Positions 56,164 through 63,957 of a stretch of 64,000 bases of DNA are shown one piece after another. Numbering within the stretch: position 1 is the first letter of the stretch; every line of letters begins with the position of its first letter. A program made the position numbers and the translations under genes. Origin of the DNA: Paenibacillus tyrphae (GTDB lineage: Bacteria > Bacillota > Bacilli > Paenibacillales > NBRC-103111); assembly GCF_000722545.1 (NCBI RefSeq), contig NZ_JNVM01000041.1, positions 1-64,000 on the forward strand, given 5' to 3'. Under the pieces are notes generated by a model, which had not been told where the DNA came from, searched no databases, and saw nothing but the letters and a program-made list of their open reading frames with translations.

Positions 56164-57465
56164 ATGACATTTGAGCAATTGAAACTGATTCCCCCCATTC
56201 TTAAAGCGCTGGCCAAGGAAAATTATAGACAGCCCACTCCCATACAGGAGCAAGCAATTCCGTCGGTGCTGGCGGGCCGAGATTTGTTCGGCTGCGCTCA
56301 GACGGGGACCGGCAAGACAGCAGCGTTCTTGCTTCCAATTATCCAACTGCTGAGCGCGCAGCAGGGACGACCGAGCGGCAAGCGCGTCATTCGTTCGCTG
56401 ATCCTGACGCCTACGCGAGAGCTGGCCATTCAGATATCCGACAACTTTAAATCTTACGGACGCTTTTTGAATCTGCGAAGTGCCGTGATTTTAGGCGGTG
56501 TCTCGCAAAAAGCACAGGAGCAGGCACTGGAGCAAGGCATGGACATTCTGATAGCGACGCCGGGCCGACTAATCGACCTGATGAACCAAGGGTTCGCCGA
56601 TCTGCGTCACGTGCAGATTCTCGTGCTGGACGAAGCAGACCGCATGCTAGATATGGGCTTCATTCACGACATGAGAAGGATCATAGCCAAGCTGCCTGCC
56701 AAACGACAGACGCTGTTCTTTTCGGCGACGATGCCGCCCGAGATCACGTCTCTGGTTGACTCACTGCTGACGAATCCAATGAAAATCGAAATTACGCCCG
56801 TTTCCTCGACGGCGGAGCGGATCAAGCAGACACTCTACTTTGTGGACAAACCGAACAAGCTGCCGCTGTTGATCGACCTGCTACAAGACAAGTCGATCGA
56901 GAGCGCGCTTGTGTTCACCCGAACGAAGCATGGCGCGGACCGGCTGGTGAGGGGCCTGACGAAGGCGACGATTACCGCGCAGGCGATTCATGGCGACAAG
57001 TCGCAGAACGCCCGCCAAGCTGCGCTGAATAACTTCAAGCAAGGTGTGACTCGCATGCTGGTGGCGACAGACATTGCGGCCCGGGGCATCGACATCGAGG
57101 AGCTGTCGCACGTCATTAACTACAATTTGCCGAATATCCCGGAGACGTATGTGCATCGGATCGGCCGCACCGGACGAGCGGGATTAAGCGGAATAGCGAT
57201 TTCGTTTTGCGAGTACGAGGAGATTCCTTATCTGAAAGATATCGAGAAGCTGATCAAGCAGAAGATTCCGGTGATTGGGGATCATCCGTATCCGATGACC
57301 ATTCATGAGTCGACTCCAACGACAGTTAGGGAGAGCAGAACCAGTGTCACGTCTTCCGAGGATCGTGTCACCCGCGGCCATCGCGAAGGCGCTACTCAAA
57401 ACGACTCTGCTGGCAGAAAAGGAACCTTCGGAGGTTCCGGCCGCCGCTCGAGACGGCGATCCTAA
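56164..57465 (+). CDS. DEAD-box RNA helicase (RhlE type)
   Basis: An ATP-dependent RNA helicase of about 433 residues. Visible are the Q motif [19 protein letters not shown] and [10 protein letters not shown], motif [19 protein letters not shown] as [13 protein letters not shown] in FFSATMP, and [10 protein letters not shown]. The C-terminal tail is Ser/Arg-rich (SRRRS end). It acts in RNA folding or cold growth in relatives. AAGGAG precedes ATG at 56164. Base composition is core-like, unlike the flanking AT-rich segment. Confidence 0.95.
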   Translation: MTFEQLKLIPPILKALAKENYRQPTPIQEQAIPSVLAGRDLFGCAQTGTGKTAAFLLPIIQLLSAQQGRPSGKRVIRSLILTPTRELAIQISDNFKSYGRFLNLRSAVILGGVSQKAQEQALEQGMDILIATPGRLIDLMNQGFADLRHVQILVLDEADRMLDMGFIHDMRRIIAKLPAKRQTLFFSATMPPEITSLVDSLLTNPMKIEITPVSSTAERIKQTLYFVDKPNKLPLLIDLLQDKSIESALVFTRTKHGADRLVRGLTKATITAQAIHGDKSQNARQAALNNFKQGVTRMLVATDIAARGIDIEELSHVINYNLPNIPETYVHRIGRTGRAGLSGIAISFCEYEEIPYLKDIEKLIKQKIPVIGDHPYPMTIHESTPTTVRESRTSVTSSEDRVTRGHREGATQNDSAGRKGTFGGSGRRSRRRS

Positions 57466-57514
57466 ATCAACATCTTTTAAAATAAAGAACTAGTTTGGTA
57501 TCGTAATGAGTTGA

Positions 57515-57562
57515 AGCTTGCTGTTACAGGTGCCGCGTTAAATCGTAACTAAGTAAGGATAA
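57515..57562 (+). repeat. Decayed att copy between the helicase and GIY-YIG genes
   Basis: CTTGCTGTTACAG (arm) then CCGCG, and TCGTAACTAAGTAAGGATAA, which aligns to the repeat and inner block of copy 7 with a one-base deletion and several changes. Confidence 0.5.
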
Positions 57563-57593
57563 GGAATTAATAATAAAAAGGGAGTGAATGTAC

Positions 57594-57950
57594 ATGATAC
57601 AAATAACGATTCCAACACCGGATGTCACCATACACAAACAGAAAGACCCTGAGTTAAGCAATATTTATGGGTTTACGGATTTTCACCTGATTTCAAGAGA
57701 TAAAGCGGGGATTTTTATGTTTTACAATGATCGGGATGAACTCCTATTCGTTGGCAAAGCACGAAAGCTAAGACCCCGAATCAAAAAACATTTTGAAGAT
57801 ACAGTATCCATCATGAAAAATTACAGGGGCGAAGTTACCAAAATCGAGGTTTGTATTGTCGAGGACCCCGTTCATAGAGAAATTTATGAAACATTTATTA
57901 TTAACGAACTCAAGGCCAGATACAATATAGATAAAGTGTTATACAAATAA
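57594..57950 (+). CDS. GIY-YIG nuclease-family protein
   Basis: A protein of 118 residues. The GIY-YIG core reads GIFMFYNDRDELLFVGKARKL, with Arg in RPRIKKHF and the Glu-bearing IVEDPVHREIYETFIINELKARYN. The first Tyr pair is partly replaced (GIF, FVG), so catalysis is not certain. ATG at 57594 has GGGAG 9 bp upstream; ATG 57588 is alternative. A stand-alone cargo gene, not a recombinase. Confidence 0.8.
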   Translation: MIQITIPTPDVTIHKQKDPELSNIYGFTDFHLISRDKAGIFMFYNDRDELLFVGKARKLRPRIKKHFEDTVSIMKNYRGEVTKIEVCIVEDPVHREIYETFIINELKARYNIDKVLYK

Positions 57951-57976
57951 GGATAAACGATACGTAAAACAAATTT

Positions 57977-58002
57977 GAGCCCCTCCTAATAGGGCTCTTT
58001 GT
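57977..58002 (+). terminator. Terminator after the GIY-YIG gene
   Basis: GAGCCC and GGGCTC pair around a 9-nt loop, followed by TTTG. Confidence 0.65.
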
Positions 58003-58142
58003 TAATTAGTGCGAGGTATCCTCTTTGTGAGCCCGGGAAGTTGTTTATGGCATGGAGTGCATTAAAGGTTATTATAGACGTAGGTTAGAGAAAATAAATA
58101 TACAGGAATCAAATAACTTCCAGAGGACAGGAAATCGTTTAA

Positions 58143-59699
58143 ATGACAATTCATAATAAACAACGTTACCGCTTTAGTGAAGCACCTATATGGAATATTC
58201 AGAGGGAATATTATGAACAAGAAGGATTGAAGGCTTGGAACAACGACCAAGTTCCTCAATATATCACGTGCAATCCAATGATCGCTGCGGCCTATGCAGA
58301 AATGATATTCGGCTTTCTTCAAGACCGGGCAAATAAGGAAGATAGCTCAGAGCCTGTTCTTATTGTGGAGCTTGGAGCAGGAGCGGGGCGTTTTGCTTTC
58401 CATGTGTTACACGAGTTATGTCAGTTGATTGACTATGCAGGGATAACGTTACCTTCGTTTCGATATATCATGACGGACTTGGCGATGAACAATGTGTTGG
58501 CATGGAAGGGTCATCCAGCTCTACAAGCTTTTATTGCCAAAGGAATACTCGATTTTGCGCGATTTGATGCTGTTCATGACACGGTTCTGAATTTGATTGT
58601 ATCAGACGCAACCATTAGTAAAGGAGATTTAAAACAGCCTATTGTCATTGTGGCTAACTATTTTTTTGATAGTATTCCGCAAGAGCTGCTTTATGTGGCT
58701 GAAGGTAAAATTTATGAAGCTGATGTTTTCATTGAGTATCCTAAACTTAAGGATTCACTTAAACCATCAGAATTACTTGATCAAATATCTTTACATTATA
58801 AGCATCGGCGGGCGCCGGAGTATGAGCAAGAAACTTATCCTTATCGTGATGTCATAGCCTTATATCAGGAACAATTGGAAGATTCGCATATTTTATTTCC
58901 AGTCGCCGGATTAACTTGTTTAGAACGTTTGAACCAGATGTCGCAGGAGGGACTTCTATTAATAACAGCAGACAAAGGGGATCATTTTCTTGAAAATTGG
59001 AAATTCGCGGAACCACCGGAGTTGATCCTTCATGGAAGTTTTTCTTTAACGGCAAACTACCATGCGATTCAGCAAGTTATGGAACAGAACGGAGCCCTCG
59101 CGTTATTTCCCCCGCATCATTATAAAAATATAAATATTGGTTGTATTATCAATATGGATACACCGATGGACTACATCCAGACAAGATTAGCTTATCGTCG
59201 ATTTATTGAGCGCTTTGGTCCGGACGAATTTTTTAGCTTGAAGGAGTGGGTAGATCTCAATCTAGATAGCATGGAACTTCAGCAAATATTAAGTTTTTGG
59301 CGTTTAGGTGGATATGACGCGGAGTTCTTCATTCAAAGCACGAAGCAGGTCTCTAGTCTGTTACTAGATGCAAATGATCAGGAAAAGCAGGATATTTTTC
59401 GGGGTATACAGCTTATGTGGTCGTCGTACTACGTAATGGAGCAGCGTTATGACATCGCACTTGAGGCTGGGTTGTTACTGTTTGAGATGGAAATGTACGG
59501 GGACTCCAAACGGTTTTTAGAAATATCAATATATGAAGATCAAGAGAAGATCGTTTCCACTGTATATTATTGTCTAGCTATTTGTTGCTTTGAGTTAGAA
59601 TTAGAAGAAGATGCTTTGAATTACACTAGAATGTTATTAAAACATGAGCCTGATCATGAAGAGGCACTGGCGTTGTTACACACATTTGAGCAAGAATAG
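58143..59699 (+). CDS. SAM-dependent methyltransferase with C-terminal TPR
   Basis: A 518-residue protein. Motif I is VLIVELGAGAGRFAFHVLHE (about residues 65-85), with an acidic ASP motif ITMTD-like region (YIMTDLAMNN) and IVANYFFDSIPQELL after it, in the manner of the MidA-like class. Residues 440-518 are tetratricopeptide-like, SKRFLEISIYEDQEKIVST to the end. The substrate is unknown. AT-rich. GAGGACAGG is upstream of the ATG. Confidence 0.8.
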   Translation: MTIHNKQRYRFSEAPIWNIQREYYEQEGLKAWNNDQVPQYITCNPMIAAAYAEMIFGFLQDRANKEDSSEPVLIVELGAGAGRFAFHVLHELCQLIDYAGITLPSFRYIMTDLAMNNVLAWKGHPALQAFIAKGILDFARFDAVHDTVLNLIVSDATISKGDLKQPIVIVANYFFDSIPQELLYVAEGKIYEADVFIEYPKLKDSLKPSELLDQISLHYKHRRAPEYEQETYPYRDVIALYQEQLEDSHILFPVAGLTCLERLNQMSQEGLLLITADKGDHFLENWKFAEPPELILHGSFSLTANYHAIQQVMEQNGALALFPPHHYKNINIGCIINMDTPMDYIQTRLAYRRFIERFGPDEFFSLKEWVDLNLDSMELQQILSFWRLGGYDAEFFIQSTKQVSSLLLDANDQEKQDIFRGIQLMWSSYYVMEQRYDIALEAGLLLFEMEMYGDSKRFLEISIYEDQEKIVSTVYYCLAICCFELELEEDALNYTRMLLKHEPDHEEALALLHTFEQE

Positions 59700-59708
59700 T
59701 TCCGCCAT

Positions 59709-59755
59709 TGCAATGTTACGGTGAACCGTATCATAAGTAACGGCGAAAATTTTTG
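59709..59755 (+). repeat. att copy 6
   Basis: Direct repeat GAACCGTATCATAAGTAA (59723-59740) uses stop TAA; GGT before it gives Gly. CGGCGAAAATTTTTG follows. The left arm is short and altered (CGCCATTGC). Confidence 0.8.
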
Positions 59756-59985
59756 TTGGAGGAAAGTGCGGAGGAGGTTGTGGGGCGCGTGCGCGTGACC
59801 GTGACCGTTTCGATTCATCTCAAAGCCAATGCCAACAAGAAAGAGCTTTTTTTAAGGGAGTAGAGATCCTATTTATCATGCACAACATCTATCGTTATTA
59901 TAGAAACGATAATATTGATCAATAATTCCTCCGCGCTATACAATCAAGGTGCAAGCAAATTGAAAGCATCAAGGAGGATGAAGTG

Positions 59986-60624
59986 ATGAGCAGTATCGTC
60001 GCAGACATCAAAATTCCGGACAGCAAGTTGGCAGTGGGGGCAGCCGAACTGCTTCGCGAGCACGGTAATGATTTATTGTGGAACCACTCCCACCGCGTAT
60101 TTTTGTTTGGCGCCCTACAAGGAAAAAGTGCCGGGGTCAAATTTGATTCCGAGCTGCTTTACATCAGTGAATTATTCCATGATTTGGGTCTGACCAAGCA
60201 TTACAGCAGCCCGGACAAACGCTTTGAGGTGGATGGTGCGAATGCCGCTCGCAGCTATCTTCAGTCGCAGGGGGTTTCGGCTGAGTCGATCCAACGGGTA
60301 TGGGATGCAGTAGCTCTTCATACTACTATCGGCATTGCCCAGTATAAAGAGCCTGAGGTTGCGCTGATTTATTCCGGTGTCGGCTATGATGTTATGGGAG
60401 AGAATTTTGACTGTCTCACGAAGGATGTTAGGGAGCAGGTTGTGACGGCGTTCCCAAGAGATAACTTCAAGCACAAGATATTGCCTGCATTCCTCGAAGG
60501 TTTCAAGCATAAACCGGAGACCACCTTTGGCAACATCAAGGCCGATGTGTGCGCTTTGCTGATGCCGGGCTTCCAGAGAACAAACTTCTGTGATTGCGTT
60601 CTGCATTCGCCTTGGACGGAATAA
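59986..60624 (+). CDS. HD domain-containing hydrolase
   Basis: A protein of 212 residues with HD-type residues: NHSHRVFLFGALQG (His), SELFHDLGLTKHY (HD pair) and VWDAVALHTTIGIA (late His). This resembles the cyanamide-hydratase-like HD family. Substrate unknown. ATG at 59986 has AAGGAGGA 7 bp upstream (GTG 59983 is less likely). A LysR gene follows 109 bp later on the same strand. Confidence 0.85.
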   Translation: MSSIVADIKIPDSKLAVGAAELLREHGNDLLWNHSHRVFLFGALQGKSAGVKFDSELLYISELFHDLGLTKHYSSPDKRFEVDGANAARSYLQSQGVSAESIQRVWDAVALHTTIGIAQYKEPEVALIYSGVGYDVMGENFDCLTKDVREQVVTAFPRDNFKHKILPAFLEGFKHKPETTFGNIKADVCALLMPGFQRTNFCDCVLHSPWTE

Positions 60625-60733
60625 TGACGGGATTAGAAAAGACATCCAAATTATTGGGTGTTTTTTCTGATCTCGTCATGCCAATGGGAAGTGTTATAAG
60701 CCAGGAGATACTGCGGCTTAGGGGGACATATAA

Positions 60734-61639
60734 ATGGAGATTAGACAATTGGAATATTTTATGGCTGTATGCAAGGAACTGCACTTCACCCGCGCGTCCG
60801 AGCAATTGGGGGTAACCCAGCCGACGCTAAGCCATCAGATCAAGGCGCTGGAAATCGAAATTGGGATGCCGCTGTTCGACCGGATCGGCAAAAAGATCGT
60901 TTTGACAGAAGCGGGAAAAATTTTGTTCTGGCACGGCACGCATATCTTTCAGAGCATCCAGAGCGCCATGGAGGAAATTCATGAGCTTCAGGAGTTAAAG
61001 TGTGGGAAGCTATCGATCGGTGTACTGAAAGGGGAGCTTAACCAGCTTGTATCAGCCTTGCTGTTGTCCTTTCATCAGCAATACCCGAATATTCAGCTTA
61101 CAGTGGTTGGCAAGGATGATATTGTAGACGGCATCATTCAAAATGAAATCGATCTCGCCCTGGCGATTGTCCCAATCCATGATGGGCGGCTGACGACTGT
61201 TCCTTTATATGAAGAGGATTTGTATTTGACCGTTTCACACCGACATTCCCTGGCGGATCAGCAAACGATCCGATTGGAGCAGATCAAGAATGAGCCATTT
61301 ATCATTTTTCCGAAAAATTATCAGTGCCGCCAGCAGATTGATGCGGCCTTCAAACTGATAGATGCGCCGCTTCGGCCGATTATTGAAACCGATGCGACGG
61401 AGTCCATCCTTAATCTTGTACAGGCGGAGGCGGGCGTGTCGATTCTATCGAAAACGCTGCTACACATGTGGGGCAATGACCAGCTCAGAATGATCAAAAT
61501 TGAGAATCCGTCTGTCCGCAGGCAGATTGGGTTTGTCTATCATAAAGAGAAATATATCGGCTTTGCGGCGCAGCAATTCATTCGCCTGCTAAAACAAACC
61601 ATTGCCGATGAAGGTCTGGGTTCAAGCGACAGGGCATGA
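60734..61639 (+). CDS. LysR-family transcriptional regulator
   Basis: A 301-residue regulator: N-terminal winged helix with MEIRQLEYFMAVCKELHFTRA and LGVTQPTLSHQIKALE, and a substrate-binding domain (about 90-295). The effector is unknown. It may control the HD hydrolase upstream, though the two are in tandem rather than divergent. It contains no att sequence. No strong ribosome site is evident before the ATG. Confidence 0.92.
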   Translation: MEIRQLEYFMAVCKELHFTRASEQLGVTQPTLSHQIKALEIEIGMPLFDRIGKKIVLTEAGKILFWHGTHIFQSIQSAMEEIHELQELKCGKLSIGVLKGELNQLVSALLLSFHQQYPNIQLTVVGKDDIVDGIIQNEIDLALAIVPIHDGRLTTVPLYEEDLYLTVSHRHSLADQQTIRLEQIKNEPFIIFPKNYQCRQQIDAAFKLIDAPLRPIIETDATESILNLVQAEAGVSILSKTLLHMWGNDQLRMIKIENPSVRRQIGFVYHKEKYIGFAAQQFIRLLKQTIADEGLGSSDRA

Positions 61640-61732
61640 ATACAGCAGCGAATGCTACGACTACCCGATTTGCGGCTTTGAGGTTCGTTCGGGCTGTGCG
61701 TCGAAAGGGCCATCCCGCAAAGGATGACCCTA

Positions 61733-61789
61733 AAACTTGCCGTTACAGACAGCGCGGAGAGTCGTACCGCAAGTAACGGCGAATTTATT
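61733..61789 (+). repeat. att copy 7 (type B, diverged)
   Basis: Arm CTTGCCGTTACAGACAGCG, then CGGA, GAGTCGTACCGCAAGTAA (61759-61776), then CGGCGAATTTATT. In the RlmH frame it reads R-G-E-S-Y-R-K-stop, the only copy with changed residues in this heptad. Confidence 0.75.
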
Positions 61790-62177
61790 GACCCTTTTCG
61801 TTTTGGGTATTTTCGGCAGGATGAATCCAGCCGTTGTAAGATTGGACCTTATTGTTAATAACTTCCATCTGCTGCACGAGGTCGTCAAGCTTTTGCCTAG
61901 TGATTTGCTGCTGCTTCACTAACAATTGGTACCTTGCGGGGATTGTCTCCTCGCCCTGGTTATACAGATCCAGGTAATGACGAATCATATCAATCGACAT
62001 CCCTGCGGTTCGAAACGCAATAATGGTTCGCAGCCAGCCGAGTGCAGCGTCATCAAACATCCTGCGGCCATTCTGATCCCGCGTGACGCCAGGTATCAGC
62101 TCCTGATCTGTATAGTAACGCACCGTATGAGGCGAGATACGGAACATTTCGGCGACTTCCTTGACCGAATAAGACAT
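61785..62177 (-). CDS. MerR-family transcriptional regulator
   Basis: A 130-residue regulator: winged helix MSYSVKEVAEMFRISPHTVR YY (split here for length), the LIPGVTRDQNGRRMF wing and a C-terminal coiled coil ending in a polar tail. No cysteine cluster, so not a metal sensor of the MerR-Hg type. Its stop lies in the inner repeat of att copy 7. It is divergent from an SDR gene with a MerR-type 19-bp spacer promoter between them. Confidence 0.92.
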   Translation of the reverse strand: MSYSVKEVAEMFRISPHTVRYYTDQELIPGVTRDQNGRRMFDDAALGWLRTIIAFRTAGMSIDMIRHYLDLYNQGEETIPARYQLLVKQQQITRQKLDDLVQQMEVINNKVQSYNGWIHPAENTQNEKGQ

Positions 62178-62200
62178 GGATGACCACCTTTAAATTAATG

Positions 62201-62231
62201 TTGACTTCGAGTAACTCGAATTTATTATACT
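62201..62231 (+). promoter_or_regulatory. MerR-type promoter/operator of the SDR gene
   Basis: TTGACT (62201-62206) and TATACT (62226-62231) are 19 bp apart, and the spacer holds the dyad TTCGAG-TAA-CTCGAA (62206-62220). A long spacer with a centred dyad is the signature of promoters activated by MerR-type DNA distortion. Confidence 0.8.
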
Positions 62232-62263
62232 ACATCTCAACAAGACCATAAGAGGTGAACGAA

Positions 62264-63118
62264 ATGAGAAACAAAGTTTGGTTGGTTACCGGGAGTTCTC
62301 GAGGATTGGGAAGAGAGATTGCATCGACAGCTTTGCAGCATGGCGATTGTGTTATTGCAACCGCACGCAATCTTGCTTCTTTAGAGGAATTATCGGTTAA
62401 GTATGAAGATAGGGTTTTCACGCTCAAGCTGGATGTTACGGACGCTGAAGAAGTACAGGCAGCCGTCCAAAAGGGCTTTAGCCATTTTGGCAGAATCGAT
62501 GTTCTCGTCAATAATGCGGGTTATGCCAACGTCGCTTCTATTGAGGATGTAGGCATCCATGATTTTCAAAATCAAGTGGCCACGAATTTTTTTGGCGTGG
62601 TGTATATGACGAAAGCCGTTCTGCCGATTATGCGAGAGCAGAAGCAGGGTTCGATTGTTAACATCTCCTCGATTGGCGGACGCTTCGGTAGTGCAGGTCT
62701 TGGCGCTTACCAAAGCTCCAAATTTGCCGTCAACGGTTTTACGGAGGTATTGGCGAAAGAAGTTGCTGCCTTTGGTATCAAGGTCACTACAGTTGAGCCC
62801 GGCGGCATCGCGACGGATTGGGCAGGTTCGTCCATGGCTATCCCTCAGATAAGCGAACCATACCTTCCGGTAATTGGTCCAGTTGTGACACACTTGCGGA
62901 GCATGAATGCCTCCACTCCAGAAGAGAGAATGGGAATTTTAAGCGATCCTGCCAAAATAGCGGAAACGGTGTGGGAGCTAACAGAGATGGCCGAACCACC
63001 ACTGCATTTATTAATGGGGACAAGTGCCTGGCAGATTGCGCAGGAAGGGGCAAAGCGGTTGGCGGAATCGGATTTAAAATATGAGGAACTGACGAAGTCG
63101 ACCGTTTATATGGAATAA
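62264..63118 (+). CDS. SDR-family oxidoreductase
   Basis: A classical short-chain dehydrogenase of 284 residues: VTGSSRGLGREIA cofactor loop, NNAG, catalytic Ser in NISSIGG, and Tyr/Lys in YQSSKFAVNGF. The cofactor is probably NADP(H) given the Arg after SS. Substrate unknown. ATG at 62264 has AGAGGTGA 6 bp upstream (GTG 62255 is less likely). Probable target of the divergent MerR gene. Confidence 0.92.
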   Translation: MRNKVWLVTGSSRGLGREIASTALQHGDCVIATARNLASLEELSVKYEDRVFTLKLDVTDAEEVQAAVQKGFSHFGRIDVLVNNAGYANVASIEDVGIHDFQNQVATNFFGVVYMTKAVLPIMREQKQGSIVNISSIGGRFGSAGLGAYQSSKFAVNGFTEVLAKEVAAFGIKVTTVEPGGIATDWAGSSMAIPQISEPYLPVIGPVVTHLRSMNASTPEERMGILSDPAKIAETVWELTEMAEPPLHLLMGTSAWQIAQEGAKRLAESDLKYEELTKSTVYME

Positions 63119-63208
63119 AGCATCCGTCCGATCCACTATTTCAAATCGAAGACTAGAACTACCGGCGTCTCTATCCCGAGAGGTCATTCGTGCTAGGCTG
63201 TCCTAGAA

Positions 63209-63281
63209 GTGATATGCTTCCCATACGGTAGACAGGTGAAATAATAAAAACCTGATGATGCCGTGAGGGGAGCATATTTCA
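63209..63281. repeat. Imperfect inverted repeat, possible IS or MITE remnant
   Basis: AGTGATATGCTTCCCATACGG at the left, split as AGTGATATGCTTCCC and ATACGG, is inverted to CCGTGAGGGGAGCATATTTCA (two parts, CCGTGAGGGG and AGCATATTTCA) at the right. No transposase is left. The rest of the 63119-63353 gap holds nothing else. Confidence 0.45.
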
Positions 63282-63353
63282 ACGCTTAGTTTCGTTGGGG
63301 ACGATAGTGGAATCATGAGTCCAAAACCAAACACCAAAGGTGTTGGACTCGAC

Positions 63354-63426
63354 AGCTCCTTTCACATTTGTCGCCGATGTGACCGTTAAGATGAACCGTA
63401 CCATAAGTGACGGCAAGTTTTTTTGG
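63354..63426 (+). repeat. att copy 8 (type A)
   Basis: Arm with TTCACATTTGTCGCCGATG, direct repeat GAACCGTACCATAAGTGA (63393-63410), then CGGCAAGTTTTTTTGG. Confidence 0.8.
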
Positions 63427-63474
63427 TGGCGATCGGGCGAAAAGCTTGTGGGACATGGCCTTTCGTAGTTCCAT
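63411..63474 (-). pseudogene. Truncated 5' end of a gene at the att border
   Basis: ATG at 63474 with GGGAGGTGATTG upstream starts MELRKAMSHKLFARSPPKK and then runs straight into the att repeat. The gene body has been cut off at the border. Family not known. Confidence 0.45.
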
Positions 63475-63498
63475 TCAATCACCTCCCTTAAGCGGGCG

Positions 63499-63546
63499 CT
63501 ACCGGCAGAAGTCTTCGACGTCCTGCCGGGCGTTGATGGTTCGCAT
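63499..63546 (-). CDS. Short open frame, possible leader peptide
   Basis: AGGAGGG, then ATG and 15 codons (MRTINARQDVEDFCR) before TAG, 24 bp before the truncated gene. A terminator-like hairpin lies just upstream. Its ribosome site is strong, but 15 residues are too few to call a gene with confidence. Confidence 0.3.
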   Translation of the reverse strand: MRTINARQDVEDFCR

Positions 63547-63569
63547 GTTCATCCCTCCTGAAAAAGTTG

Positions 63570-63597
63570 AAGACCCCTCACGAAAGGGGTCTTTGTG
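63570..63597. terminator. Hairpin terminator
   Basis: AAGACCCCT and AGGGGTCTT pair around a 6-nt loop, followed by TGTGTG on the plus strand; a weak terminator. Confidence 0.5.
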
Positions 63598-63743
63598 TGC
63601 TTCATGACAATAATATATGCTTGTGCCCAGTGGGCTTTGTGTCTCTACAAGTCAGCGTGATATAATGCAAAATATGGGTATTTTATGGGAGCATTTATGG
63701 ATATCAGAAGAGAAACTCCTTTCTCGAACATTAAGACATGAAC

Positions 63744-63769
63744 TAAGGGGTGCCTTGAGGCACCCCTTA
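63744..63769. repeat. Perfect 11-bp hairpin before att copy 9
   Basis: TAAGGGGTGCC and GGCACCCCTTA flank TTGA. No T-run follows on the plus strand, so a terminator role is unsure. Confidence 0.6.
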
Positions 63770-63770
63770 A

Positions 63771-63819
63771 AACTTAGACAGCGCGGTGAACCTTACCATA
63801 AGTGACGGCGAATAATTTG
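63771..63819 (+). repeat. att copy 9 (type B)
   Basis: AACTTAGACAGCGCGGT, an arm lacking GCCGTTAC, then GAACCTTACCATAAGTGA (63788-63805) and CGGCGAATAATT. In frame it reads R-G-E-P-Y-H-K-stop, with CCT for Pro. Confidence 0.8.
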
Positions 63820-63957
63820 ACTAGTAAAAAAGATTAGCTTACCTTTGAACCATACGGCTTGAATGGATAGGGTATCCGAGATATAATCACCGAAGTTTTT
63901 TGAGTGAAAACGAGCATGAGCACAGAACTTAAGAATGAAATGGAAGGAGTACCGATA

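Noticed and set aside
63279-63482. 67-residue minus-strand frame across att copy 8
   Set aside because: Mostly reverse-read att sequence; the overlapping frame from 63474 has the better ribosome site.
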